From Proteobacteria bacterium UBA7447 (GTDB taxonomy: Bacteria; Pseudomonadota; Gammaproteobacteria; Arenicellales; UBA868), in the NCBI GenBank assembly GCA_002477475.1, contig DLPX01000033.1:46307-110306 (forward strand): DNA of 64,000 nucleotides, written 5' to 3'. Position 1 is the stretch's first letter; each line of letters begins with the position of its first letter. The notes under the pieces are model-generated. The model worked only from the letters and a program-made list of their open reading frames with translations, made no database searches and had not been told where the DNA came from. A program made the translations under genes and the position numbers. Shown here piece after piece: positions 43,639-52,824 of the stretch.

Positions 43639-44793
43639 TCATCCGATCACCACCACCTCGCGAGGGTACTCGGTTAGATACTCAAATCCATCGGACGTGA
43701 CCACTACCGAATCACCAATCCGCCCGCCGTAGTGACCATCGATCGAGATACCACCGTCGACAGCAAAGGTCATCCCTGCTTTCAATTCAGTGGTGTCCCC
43801 CGATTTGAGCTCCGGTGTTTCGAGGTACGCCATTCCGATAGATCGACCTGTTCGATAACTAGAGGCGTACCCCCTATCCTGATAAACCTCATTAGCCGCT
43901 GCTGCGACGGCTTCGGCTCTTATCCCAGGACGTAGCACGCTCAAAGCCGCCTGCTGTGCATCGATCGCTGCTTGCTGAACATCCGCTGCCTGATCAGAGA
44001 CATGAGAGATGTTAAACATTCGATCGAAGCCCAACTTGTACTGCTTGAACTGGGCCATGTTGCAGAAACAGAAGTACACCGGATCGCCCGCCTGCAACCT
44101 CTTGACGCTCGCCCTTCTGTGCACCATTGAAGTGTCCATACCAGACTGCATGATCTGAAGGTTATGAATCATTGGCGACACAAACTGCTCCCAACCCTTG
44201 TCCGTCAAGAAATCTGCCGCTGCGCGGGTTCCGGCGTTAATCACTGCCAACGCCGCCTCATACTCCGGAACCCCTTCGGCGAGAGCCTCCTGGGCTGCAC
44301 CCATCATGGCGGCAGCAACCAGGCCTGCCTGCTTCATTATTCCGATCTCAAATGGCGACTTCACGGTACGCATCTTTGCAATCAGAGGAGAGACATCTGA
44401 CAATTGAGCCTCGTCTGATGCGCTCTCAAGCCAACTAAGCACTAAACCGGGCAGTACCGTTTTCTCGACTCCTAAGCGGCGGGGGAAGACCTTAAAAATC
44501 TGAGAGAGCACGTTTTCCCAATGGTTGGATCCTGCGTCCTCCCAGGTTCGTACATCAGAAATCCATGTCATAGCCGACACCATTTCACTCTCCATTAGCG
44601 GCGTTACCACAACAGGATCTCCGTCTGCCGGAACTATCAGGAAAGTGGGGCGTCCAAACTCTACCGACAGATATCCCCAAAATCCTGCGTAGTAGGCAAT
44701 CGTGCTCTCATCGGTCAGAAGAGCGACGTCGACTTTGGCATCCTGGAGGTGTTCCTGCAGTTCCTTCAGGCGATTCTTTGCGTGTTCAAGCAT
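43639..44793 (-). CDS. Creatinase/ectoine-hydrolase-like M24 family protein
   Basis: A 384-residue pita-bread protein. The usual M24 metal ligands are not there: the D-x-G-x-D strand reads GDPVYFCFCNMAQ, the metal histidine position reads RTGRSIGM, and the last glutamate position reads RIGDSVVV. A histidine, H225 in DTSMVHRRAS, aligns with the catalytic histidine of creatinase, a metal-free M24 enzyme that splits creatine. I therefore favour amidine/urea-type hydrolysis over Xaa-Pro peptidase activity. Second gene of its cluster, 38 bp after the MDR reductase. Confidence 0.8.
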   Translation of the reverse strand: MLEHAKNRLKELQEHLQDAKVDVALLTDESTIAYYAGFWGYLSVEFGRPTFLIVPADGDPVVVTPLMESEMVSAMTWISDVRTWEDAGSNHWENVLSQIFKVFPRRLGVEKTVLPGLVLSWLESASDEAQLSDVSPLIAKMRTVKSPFEIGIMKQAGLVAAAMMGAAQEALAEGVPEYEAALAVINAGTRAAADFLTDKGWEQFVSPMIHNLQIMQSGMDTSMVHRRASVKRLQAGDPVYFCFCNMAQFKQYKLGFDRMFNISHVSDQAADVQQAAIDAQQAALSVLRPGIRAEAVAAAANEVYQDRGYASSYRTGRSIGMAYLETPELKSGDTTELKAGMTFAVDGGISIDGHYGGRIGDSVVVTSDGFEYLTEYPREVVVIG

Positions 44794-44831
44794 AGATGCT
44801 TTCTCCTGATACTAGTCTTTCGGTACTTAGC

Positions 44832-45938
44832 TTACTGATCTCGGATACCGTTCGGCCACTGTGCATCCGGAACGACAACGACTTTGCCTACGAAATTTTT
44901 TTTCATGAAGTAGGTCTGCGCCTCATGAAAGTCGGACAACTTGAACTGACTGTCCAGAATGGGCTTGATCCGACCAGTATTGACGTAGTCCATCAGTCTC
45001 TGGAAGGCGCCACGTGTGCCCTGAGAGGAGCCATGAATAGCAAGGTGTTTCAGGTATATCGTCCTGAGATCCAGCTGTACCAAGGGCCCCCCAATAGCGC
45101 CTGCTGTTGAATAGCGACCCTCGGGGCGCAGCAACTGCAGCAGTGGATTGAAGAGTTCACCTCCCACAAGATCGGCAACCACGTCCACAGCATGGCCTTC
45201 AAGAACTTGATGAGTGGCATCGATGAGGCTGGGACTCGCTCTATCGATGACCCCTTGCGCACCTAGCGCCTTTACTGCTTGCAGTTTAGACGCGCTGGTT
45301 ATGGCATAAGGGATTGCACCGCGAGCACGACAAAGTTGAATTAGACCAGACCCCACGCCACCTGATGCGCCGGTAATTAGGACACGTTCGCCCGCCCGCA
45401 CTTCCGCACGGTCAAGCATATGCTCACCCGTAAGATAGGCACAACAGAAAGTGGCAAGTTCTGCATCTGTCAGATTATTGTCCGCGATATGGGCATTTTC
45501 GTCCGGAACAGCAATAAATTCGGCAAATCCTCCGTCGCGGCCATGCCCAATATAGTCGATATCGGCAAGACTATCGCCGTGATCGTTATAGATGCTGAAA
45601 TCAACCATCACACGCTGTCCGATACGGTCTGCAGAAACGCCAGCCCCGACCGCAGCGATTATCCCGACAGAGTCCGCGCCCTGGATTCGGGGAAACGTCA
45701 ACGTCTGCTCAGATGCACTTCGTCGCCATGAAGCTACCGCACTAGGATCTTCATCGGTACCGTAAGCACCCTTCCGAACCCACACGTCAGTATTGTTCAG
45801 ACCACACGCCGTCACTTGTATCAAGACTTCTCCCGAAGCGGGGACAGGCACTGGAAAATCCTTGCGGTAGACGAGCTTGTCGAGATCTCCGTGACCAGTC
45901 AAAACGATCGCGGCCATCGTGGTTGGCAAATTGCTCAC
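44832..45938 (-). CDS. Zinc-less MDR family alcohol dehydrogenase/quinone reductase
   Basis: A 368-residue medium-chain dehydrogenase. It has the N-terminal GroES-like domain (SGEVLIQVTACGLNNTDVW), then the NAD(P) domain with the Rossmann loop GASGGVGSGLIQL. Catalytic zinc cysteines typical of alcohol dehydrogenases are mostly lacking, so an NADPH:quinone or enoyl reductase role is likelier. It leads the minus-strand cluster and is divergent from the luciferase-like gene across 210 bp. Confidence 0.83.
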   Translation of the reverse strand: MSNLPTTMAAIVLTGHGDLDKLVYRKDFPVPVPASGEVLIQVTACGLNNTDVWVRKGAYGTDEDPSAVASWRRSASEQTLTFPRIQGADSVGIIAAVGAGVSADRIGQRVMVDFSIYNDHGDSLADIDYIGHGRDGGFAEFIAVPDENAHIADNNLTDAELATFCCAYLTGEHMLDRAEVRAGERVLITGASGGVGSGLIQLCRARGAIPYAITSASKLQAVKALGAQGVIDRASPSLIDATHQVLEGHAVDVVADLVGGELFNPLLQLLRPEGRYSTAGAIGGPLVQLDLRTIYLKHLAIHGSSQGTRGAFQRLMDYVNTGRIKPILDSQFKLSDFHEAQTYFMKKNFVGKVVVVPDAQWPNGIRDQ

Positions 45939-46148
45939 AGTGTCTCCGTCTCTTCGGTTTCAATAACGCAGGCGAACCTCGCACAGAACTCAGTCAATCA
46001 TACATCTACATCACAGAAAAGAGTGAGCCGCTTTCCTTGGAGCCTGACGATCGGTCTGCAATAGTTACTAGACACGAGGTCGCTCTTGAAGGACCCTCCT
46101 CTTTGTCCTCATGTAAGATTCGTTGTTTAAAGCGTGGCTCGGCGTCTT

Positions 46149-47177
46149 ATGGAATTCTCACACTTTTTAAACAGTCACCTGCTCGACCCTAGCATCGGCG
46201 CAAAACGTCTGTATCGCGAGATGCTGGAACAGGCTGTGCACGCTGAATCCTGCGGCTACCAGGGGGTATCCATCCCCGAGCACCACCTCGTCAATATTCT
46301 CCTTATGCCCTCACCGCTGCAGTTTGCGGTCAAGGTCGCCGCTCATACGGAGAGAATCGAGATCGCCACGTCAGTCTGCCAGCTGCCGTTGCGCGACATG
46401 CGCATCTTTGCCGGCGAAGTGATTCAAGCCCAAACGCTGTGCAATGGCCGACTGGTTTTGGGTGTGGGCAAAGGCGCTTTCGAATATGAAACTGACCGCA
46501 TGGGAGTTACTTTCGAGACCACCAAACCGAAGTTTGAGGAAAGTCTTCAGGTGCTCGAGGCCCTTCTCTGGGAAAATGAGGTTTCCTGGGATAGCGAGCA
46601 TTACCATTTCGAACCCCTCACCGTGATGCCGCGACCTGAAGACCCGATTCCCATTGCACTTGCCATCATGGCACCGGGCGGGATCGAAGCCATGGCAGCG
46701 AAGGGCTATCACATCCAGACTACCCCGCTTGGCGCAAATCATGATGTTCTCGTAGAGCAGGTCAGCGCATTCTTCAGGGGCAGGGCTTTAGCCGGCACAC
46801 ATTCCCGCTCGCGCCTGTCGCTTCAGCGGGGGCTTTATCTCACCAAAAATGATGCGGATACCCAGAACAAGACCGCCCTCGCCTACCGTTACTACCAGAG
46901 CTTTGATAATGTCTTTGGAGGTCCAGGAATCGTCAAAGAGGGGGTCATCAAACCCCTGCCCCGAACCCAGTCTATTGAACAACTCGGAGCAAATGTCCTT
47001 ATCTGTGGCATCCAGGAAATGATTGACCGTCTTTCAGAATATGCCGAACTGGGCATCAGTGAGGTGATTGCGTCCTCCAACTTTGGCCAGGATCAATCTG
47101 AGACCCTGGAGATGATGGGCCGATTCAGCGAAGAGGTCATGCCGCACATTCGCTCGCTCAGTCGTGACGTTGCTTAA
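46149..47177 (+). CDS. LLM-class flavin-dependent oxidoreductase
   Basis: A 342-residue bacterial-luciferase-like TIM barrel, started at the ATG at 46149 rather than the GTG at 46134. Features are SHFLNSHL at the start, GYQGVSIPEHH, LGVGKGAFEYE and a C-terminal QEMIDRLSEYAELGIS. Such enzymes use reduced FMN and oxygen for monooxygenation of sulfonates, amines or aldehydes. It is followed 24 bp later by an alpha/beta hydrolase on the same strand. Confidence 0.87.
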   Translation: MEFSHFLNSHLLDPSIGAKRLYREMLEQAVHAESCGYQGVSIPEHHLVNILLMPSPLQFAVKVAAHTERIEIATSVCQLPLRDMRIFAGEVIQAQTLCNGRLVLGVGKGAFEYETDRMGVTFETTKPKFEESLQVLEALLWENEVSWDSEHYHFEPLTVMPRPEDPIPIALAIMAPGGIEAMAAKGYHIQTTPLGANHDVLVEQVSAFFRGRALAGTHSRSRLSLQRGLYLTKNDADTQNKTALAYRYYQSFDNVFGGPGIVKEGVIKPLPRTQSIEQLGANVLICGIQEMIDRLSEYAELGISEVIASSNFGQDQSETLEMMGRFSEEVMPHIRSLSRDVA

Positions 47178-47200
47178 ATTACCGACGACTGGACTGAATT

Positions 47201-47974
47201 ATGGCAATTCACTGTGCTTACACGATAGAAGGAGAAGGTCCAGCGCTCTTCCTGATTCACGGGATCGGCGCCCGGCGGGCAACTTTTGCTGGGCTGGTTG
47301 AAGGATTAAAGGACCGCTTCACCTGCATCCGTTACGATCTTCGTGGTCACGGTGAAAGCCCCACACCAGACACTCCCTTCAGCCTGCACGATCTGGTCGA
47401 CGATTTGGAGGCCCTGCGATCGGCGCTCGGTGTTGAGCGCGCGCACTTCGCAGGCCACTCGCTGGGAGGGATGATCGGCCCGGCCTATGCGAGACGCTAT
47501 CCCGATCGGGTCCGTTCCCTGGGATTATGGTCTACCGCGGCCTTTCGAACGCCCGATGACAGCGCCAAGGTCAATGCAGTCGTCAGCGCGATGCGGAGAA
47601 AAGGCATTCCACGAGTGCTCGATACCCTGTCTGCGCGTTGGTTCACGGATGAATTTATTGCCGAACGACCTGATCTCATTGAGAAACGAAAACAGCAGGT
47701 TATCGACACCCCGGCCGATGTCTTCCTGAATGTCTTCGATATCTATGCACAAACCGAGATGGCACCATGGCTTCATGAGATCTCGGTGCCCTGCCAACTG
47801 GTCACCGGTGCCCAAGACGGCGGCTGCAACCCCCGACTCAATCGGGAAATGACAGATGCCCTGCCCAACGCCGAACTCGTTATCCTGGATAACCTCAAAC
47901 ACGCTATCTTTATCGAGGCAACCGAGCGCATCTTGCCTATCGTTCGAGAATTTCTCATCAGACAAGACAACTGA
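47201..47974 (+). CDS. Alpha/beta hydrolase
   Basis: A 257-residue hydrolase of the enol-lactonase/chloroperoxidase-like type. The nucleophile S87 is in GHSLGGMIG, the acid in TGAQDGGCN and the histidine in LKHAIF, with HGIG as the oxyanion-hole loop. It is probably co-transcribed with the flavin oxidoreductase upstream, suggesting a small oxidation-then-hydrolysis pathway. Substrate unknown. Confidence 0.87.
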   Translation: MAIHCAYTIEGEGPALFLIHGIGARRATFAGLVEGLKDRFTCIRYDLRGHGESPTPDTPFSLHDLVDDLEALRSALGVERAHFAGHSLGGMIGPAYARRYPDRVRSLGLWSTAAFRTPDDSAKVNAVVSAMRRKGIPRVLDTLSARWFTDEFIAERPDLIEKRKQQVIDTPADVFLNVFDIYAQTEMAPWLHEISVPCQLVTGAQDGGCNPRLNREMTDALPNAELVILDNLKHAIFIEATERILPIVREFLIRQDN

Positions 47975-48025
47975 CCGTCACAATCTTAAAGTCCTTGTAA
48001 CGCGACGCGCTGTGGCTAGTCGGGT

Positions 48026-48559
48026 TTAAGCACGGTGACAATCAGACGCGCTGATCTGTCCGTTTCGATACTCACTCACTTTCCATTTATGGCGGCCTGC
48101 TTCGAGCAGGATGCAGGAAGAACCACCTTTGGTACGCTCGCGGCCTGCAGCGCCAGGGTTCAACACCCACGGCGCCTGATCCAGATCTGCACAGCGGATA
48201 TGCGTGTGTCCGTAGACAATCGCGCGGGCCTTAGGATATTTTGCTCGAAGGCGCTTATGGTAGTGACGGGTATCCCAGATGCGGTGACCATGTTCGACTA
48301 CCAACAGGCCTCCGGGAAGATCCACCTCGGCAACCTCTCCCAGATCCAGAACGCCCGCTTTCGCTGCGCCCGGCCAGGATTCGGGCCAGTCGTTGTTTCC
48401 CCGCACCGCGACCAATTTGCCCCGAACCGGCGTCACCGCCTCGATCACCTCCAACCCACCGATATCTCCGGCATGCACGACACAGTCAGCCGAACGTGCC
48501 AGTGCCTGGACAAAAGGTTCCACAAAGCCGTGCGTATCCGACAGCAGCAACACCCGCAT
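48026..48559 (-). CDS. YfcE-like metallophosphoesterase
   Basis: A 177-residue phosphodiesterase from the ATG at 48559. All motifs of the calcineurin-like fold are visible: LSDTHG, HAGDIGG, VRGNND and YGHTH. The ATG overlaps the lgt stop by one base (TAATG), so translation is coupled to lgt. A longer upstream start would read through lgt and is not favoured. Physiological substrate unknown. Confidence 0.88.
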   Translation of the reverse strand: MRVLLLSDTHGFVEPFVQALARSADCVVHAGDIGGLEVIEAVTPVRGKLVAVRGNNDWPESWPGAAKAGVLDLGEVAEVDLPGGLLVVEHGHRIWDTRHYHKRLRAKYPKARAIVYGHTHIRCADLDQAPWVLNPGAAGRERTKGGSSCILLEAGRHKWKVSEYRNGQISASDCHRA

Positions 48560-49341
48560 TAATGGCTTCCGTTGTGCGGTCGTCGCATCAGCAACCACGC
48601 CCCTGCCACGATTACCGGGACGCTCAGGAGTTGACCCATCGTCACCCAATCAAGCGCCACCGGACCAAGATGGACATCCGGCTCACGATAGAACTCCACA
48701 AAGAATCGGAAGACGCCATAACCCAGCAGGAAGAGACCGCTTACCTGGCCGGGCCGCCTCGGTTTCGCCGAAAAACTCCAGACAATAACGAAAAGAATGA
48801 CGCCCTCTAAAGCCGCTTCATACAACTGGGACGGGTGTCTCGGCAGCGGCCCACCGGCAGGAAACACCATCGCCCAGGGAACATCACTGACCCGCCCCCA
48901 CAACTCCTGATTAATAAAGTTGCCGATTCGGCCTGCCAGAAGACCCGGCGCACAAAGCGGCGCAAGAAAATCAGCCACCTCAAAAAAGCGTCGCTGTGAT
49001 CGACGCGCAAAAAGTCCGACAGCGAGGACGACCCCGATCAGGCCTCCATGAAAAGACATACCCCCCGTCCATACCCAGAAAATCTCGATAGGATGTGACA
49101 GGTAATAGCCTGTGTTGTAAAAGATCGCATAACCGAGCCGACCGCCGAGCACCGCACCGACGGCGATATAGAAAACGAGATCCCAGATCTGCGTGTTCGT
49201 CCATTGCCCCGGCATTCGACGAGCCCGGTATCTGCCGAGCAGACCTCCAGCCGAAAATGCGACGAGATACATCAGGCCGTACCAGTGGATCGCAATCGGC
49301 CCAATACTGATTGCGATGGGGTCGATATCCGGATACGTCAT
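48559..49341 (-). CDS. lgt: Prolipoprotein diacylglyceryl transferase
   Basis: A 260-residue inner-membrane enzyme with about seven membrane segments. The Lgt signature GRIGNFINQELWGR is present, with HGGLIGVVLA before it and a C-terminal GYGVFRFFVEFYREP. It attaches diacylglycerol to the lipobox cysteine of lipoproteins. It is followed with one-base overlap by the yfcE-like gene. Confidence 0.95.
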   Translation of the reverse strand: MTYPDIDPIAISIGPIAIHWYGLMYLVAFSAGGLLGRYRARRMPGQWTNTQIWDLVFYIAVGAVLGGRLGYAIFYNTGYYLSHPIEIFWVWTGGMSFHGGLIGVVLAVGLFARRSQRRFFEVADFLAPLCAPGLLAGRIGNFINQELWGRVSDVPWAMVFPAGGPLPRHPSQLYEAALEGVILFVIVWSFSAKPRRPGQVSGLFLLGYGVFRFFVEFYREPDVHLGPVALDWVTMGQLLSVPVIVAGAWLLMRRPHNGSH

Positions 49342-49362
49342 AAAAGAGACAAGCGCTTCAGA

Positions 49363-49584
49363 TCAATGGGGAAACTTCATGAAAAGTTCAAAATAGTAAT
49401 CGAACTCCTCAAGCTTCATTTCTCCCTGGCCCTGCTCCACGGACCTGGTGACAAATCGCCGCCACTCAGTTGTGAGAACCTGATAGACGTCATCAGGGAT
49501 TGCGTCCTTGACGTGACGGATTTTTTCCTCGACCCGCATCTTCTCTAGGTCACTTAACTGTTTGCCATAAATATTGGTGATCAT
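49363..49584 (-). CDS. Small conserved-looking hypothetical protein (73 residues)
   Basis: A short, soluble, highly charged, helix-rich protein beginning MITNIYGKQLSDLEK; family not recognised. AGGACCC lies just before the ATG at 49584. It precedes lgt by 21 bp on the same strand and is likely co-transcribed. No signal peptide, membrane helix or cysteine is seen. Confidence 0.55.
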   Translation of the reverse strand: MITNIYGKQLSDLEKMRVEEKIRHVKDAIPDDVYQVLTTEWRRFVTRSVEQGQGEMKLEEFDYYFELFMKFPH

Positions 49585-49687
49585 GGGTCCTGTGCTTTCT
49601 TTATTGTTTCAGTTTAATTGCAGTTTGTTCGAGTTGGCTCCAACGAAAGTCAATCCGGGTGACCCGTACCGCGTTCTGCCGCATCCC

Positions 49688-49705
49688 GCGGAGTTAAAAC
49701 TCCGC
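49688..49705. repeat. Short perfect hairpin in the 273-bp gap before 49858
   Basis: GCGGAGTT-AA-AACTCCGC forms an 8-bp perfect stem in the region between the small hypothetical gene (minus) and the secreted protein gene (plus). It could be a regulator site or an RNA hairpin; nothing else is seen in this gap. Confidence 0.3.
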
Positions 49706-49857
49706 ATTGAACCTCACCGCGCCGGCTTCGGATGATACCTGATACCCAAAGCCGCGCCGAAAACACAGCTTTTCCCCATCAATTACACTCTGCTGATTAC
49801 AGCGGCCAGAAAGCATCCTTCAGGCTTTAGCGCCTGATCACAATCCAGAGCTTTGTC

Positions 49858-50673
49858 TTGATCTTATCTTTCCCGAGACGTATTCCCAGCATTGCCTTTG
49901 CTCTTTTTGGCTTTTGCTCGCTGACGGGCGTCATCATGCCTGTCCAGGCAACCACCCGGCTGATTGTCGATACTGTCGATCATGGCATTGCAGGTAAGGC
50001 CCAGATTGTTATCAGCGACGGCCGCGTTCGGCTTACCCATTCCGGAATGCCACGTCAGGAAGTGCTGTTTATCTCAGACAACCGTGAGGTTTACTTCATA
50101 CGGCATGCGCGCAAAGAGCTAACACGCGTTGATCCTGCCGTATTGCGCCAATCGATAGATCAGTTCTCTGGTATCGCGCAAAGTTTGATGGCTCAACGCG
50201 AAACCCTCTCGGAGGAAAAACGCGAACAACTGGATGAGATGCTGAAAAGCCTGGGCATTCCCGATCCAGATGCGCTCGCCGGCGGCTCAATCAAACTCAA
50301 GCACCTCGGCCAGCGAGGCGATGCAGCAGGCATTCGCTGCCAATGGTGGCAGATCCGCCGCGAAGAGCGGGCAATCGGTCGAAGCTGTGTGGCAGACAAC
50401 AACGGACTTGGCATCGCGCCGGCGGACTTCCACACCCTCACAGCGCTCGCGGCCTACGTTCAGGAGCTGCAGCTGTCTGCAAGTGCGCTGTTGTCATCGA
50501 TGGGGTTTGTCCTGCCCCCGCTCGGCCTCGCGGATTCCTCTTCCCTGCCGATCCGCCTGGAAAAAGCTTCCGGCACATTCTCCGCCACGCTGACAGCAGT
50601 CGACCGGCTTGATGTGTCACTGCGCCTGATGGTACCGCAGGGCTACCGCATCATTGGCCTGCCCGGCGGCTGA
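49858..50673 (+). CDS. Secreted protein of unknown function
   Basis: A 271-residue protein, apparently started at a TTG (49858), the only usable start after the in-frame TAG at 49828. The first 35 residues form a signal peptide (RRIPSIAFALFGFCSLTGV, cleavage likely after VQA). The mature part starts TTRLIVDTVDHG and carries VLFISDNREVYFI and a KHLGQRGDAAGIRCQWWQI segment with two cysteines, reminiscent of periplasmic DUF4412-like beta proteins. Function unknown. It ends 11 bp from the convergent aacS gene. Confidence 0.65.
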   Translation: MILSFPRRIPSIAFALFGFCSLTGVIMPVQATTRLIVDTVDHGIAGKAQIVISDGRVRLTHSGMPRQEVLFISDNREVYFIRHARKELTRVDPAVLRQSIDQFSGIAQSLMAQRETLSEEKREQLDEMLKSLGIPDPDALAGGSIKLKHLGQRGDAAGIRCQWWQIRREERAIGRSCVADNNGLGIAPADFHTLTALAAYVQELQLSASALLSSMGFVLPPLGLADSSSLPIRLEKASGTFSATLTAVDRLDVSLRLMVPQGYRIIGLPGG

Positions 50674-50684
50674 GTCCCGACACA

Positions 50685-52637
50685 TTAAACATCCAACTCC
50701 GGCAAGTTAGCGAATAAATCCAGCGCCTCCGGATTGGCCAGCGCCTCCCGATTGAGCACCGGCTCACCGTGCACGATCTTACGAACTGCCAGCTCAACGA
50801 TCTTCCCGCTTTTGGTCCGGGGAATATCCTCCACCTGAATCACCTTGGCAGGTACGTGACGGGGTGTGGTGTTTTGTCGGATCTCACTGCAGATTCTTGC
50901 CCGAAGTGCGTCATCGAGCTCCTCCCCTTCGCGCAAACGGACGAACAGCACCACTCGCACATCTCCTTTCCACTGCTGTCCGATCACCAGACTCTCCAAC
51001 ACCTGCTCAATACGCTCGGCTTGCCTGTAGATCTCCGCCGTGCCGATTCGCACACCTCCGGGGTTCAGCACGGCATCCGATCGACCGAAAACGACAATCC
51101 CGCCGTGCTCGGTGACGGAAATATAATCCCCATGACACCAGACACCTGGAAATTTCTCGAAATACGCGGCTTTAAATTTTGAATCCTCTGGATCGTCCCA
51201 GAATCCGATCGGCATTGAGGGAAAAGCGTTGACGCAGACCAACTCGCCTTTTTCTCCATCCGGCACCTTTGCGCCCCCGTCATTCCAGACCTCTATCTGC
51301 ATGCCAAGAATGGGGCACTGGATTTCCCCGCGCCAGACCGGCAGATTGGGGTTCCCGCCGATGAAGCATCCCATGATATCTGTGCCCCCGGAAATCGACG
51401 ACAGACACGCGGTGTCACTGACCGCATCGTAGATATAGTCAAAACTCTCCGGAATCAGCGGAGAACCCGTCGAAAGAATCGTTCTGACATGGGAAAGATC
51501 GTGCGTCTCGCGCGGTCTCAGGCCTGCCTTGGCAATCGCATCAATATATTTGGCAGAAGTACCGAGCACGCCCACTTGCTCCCGCATCACCAAATCAAAC
51601 ACGACATTGCCGTCAGGAAAGAACGGTGAACCATCGTACAACACTACGGTGGCACCACTTGCCAGCCCAGAGACCAGCCAGTTCCACATCATCCAGCCAC
51701 AGGTTGTGAAATAGAACAGTCGATCGTTCGGGCGCAGGTCGACATGCAGCTGCTGCTCCACGAGATGTTTGAGGAGGGATCCTCCAGCCCCGTGCACAAT
51801 ACATTTAGGCACGCCTGTCGTGCCTGACGAGTACATGATGTAAAGCGGATGATCAAAAGGCAGGATCTCAAAATCAATCTGCATCGCATCCGTTTCAAAA
51901 TCCGTAATCAGCCTGGCACCGGGATTCGAGGACAGTTCTGGTTTATCCGAAATCAATGGCACGACCACAGTGTGCTCAAGCGACGGCAGGCCATCGGTGA
52001 TTTCACGAAGTTTCTCAAGCGAGTCGTGAGTCTTGCCGTTATACCAGTAGCCATCGGCGCTGAAGAGTACTTTGGGAGAGATTTGGCCGAAGCGATCCAG
52101 GACGCCTTGGACGCCGAAGTCCGGAGAACATGAAGACCACACTGCCCCTACGGATGCACTTGCCAACATTGCAGCAACGGTTTCCGGCATATTCGGCATG
52201 AAACCACAGACCCGATCACCGGGGACTACCCCCGCCTGTTTAAGACCGTCCGCAAGGCGGGCGACCTGGGCATAGAGCTCGGCAAAGCTGAGGGAACGTG
52301 TGACCCTATCCTCAGCCTGAAAAATCAAGGCCAAAGCCGCATCCTGCCGACGCAACAGGTTTTGCGCAAAATTCAGTCGGATGTTGGGAAACCAGCGGGC
52401 GCCGGGCATCTGCTCCCGGTCAACGACGACCGGTTCCGTGTCTCCTGTTCCGATCACCCCCGTCCAGTCCCAGATGTTGAGCCAGAACTCTTCGGGCGCT
52501 TCAACCGACCAACGATGCAGGTCTACGTACTCCTCGAAGTTCCGACCCCAGCGCAACGAGGCCTCACGCGCAAAACGGGTCACGTTGGTGCTCGCAATCT
52601 GCTCGGGAGCCGGTTGCCACAAGGGTTGCTCGGTCAT
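50685..52637 (-). CDS. aacS: Acetoacetyl-CoA synthetase
   Basis: A 650-residue acyl-adenylate enzyme, the normal size for AacS. Motifs are YIMYSSGTTGVPKCIVHG (ATP loop), TTCGWMMWNWLVSGL (acetoacetate-specific region), GRSDAVLNPGGVRIGTAEIYR and the C-terminal catalytic lysine in IPRTKSGKIVE. It activates acetoacetate from ketone-body or polyhydroxybutyrate turnover. It is divergent from gdh across about 187 bp. Confidence 0.93.
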   Translation of the reverse strand: MTEQPLWQPAPEQIASTNVTRFAREASLRWGRNFEEYVDLHRWSVEAPEEFWLNIWDWTGVIGTGDTEPVVVDREQMPGARWFPNIRLNFAQNLLRRQDAALALIFQAEDRVTRSLSFAELYAQVARLADGLKQAGVVPGDRVCGFMPNMPETVAAMLASASVGAVWSSCSPDFGVQGVLDRFGQISPKVLFSADGYWYNGKTHDSLEKLREITDGLPSLEHTVVVPLISDKPELSSNPGARLITDFETDAMQIDFEILPFDHPLYIMYSSGTTGVPKCIVHGAGGSLLKHLVEQQLHVDLRPNDRLFYFTTCGWMMWNWLVSGLASGATVVLYDGSPFFPDGNVVFDLVMREQVGVLGTSAKYIDAIAKAGLRPRETHDLSHVRTILSTGSPLIPESFDYIYDAVSDTACLSSISGGTDIMGCFIGGNPNLPVWRGEIQCPILGMQIEVWNDGGAKVPDGEKGELVCVNAFPSMPIGFWDDPEDSKFKAAYFEKFPGVWCHGDYISVTEHGGIVVFGRSDAVLNPGGVRIGTAEIYRQAERIEQVLESLVIGQQWKGDVRVVLFVRLREGEELDDALRARICSEIRQNTTPRHVPAKVIQVEDIPRTKSGKIVELAVRKIVHGEPVLNREALANPEALDLFANLPELDV

Positions 52638-52824
52638 GATGTTGCTCTGGTGAAACTGCCGCTGAAAAAACGACTCCTGAGAGTTTACCGTGGTGCCGAA
52701 GAAAACTTAACGCACCGAAAATTTCACGACGCGTCGCGCAACGAGACCTAAAACCGCAGGAATTGGCGTATAGTCCAGCATCAATGGCCAATGAGTTACT
52801 CCGACCTCAAAAACGTTGTTCCTG

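Noticed and set aside
43639..44793. DMSP lyase DddP (an M24 protein)
   Set aside because: DddP needs the metal-binding Asp/Glu/His set, which is missing here.
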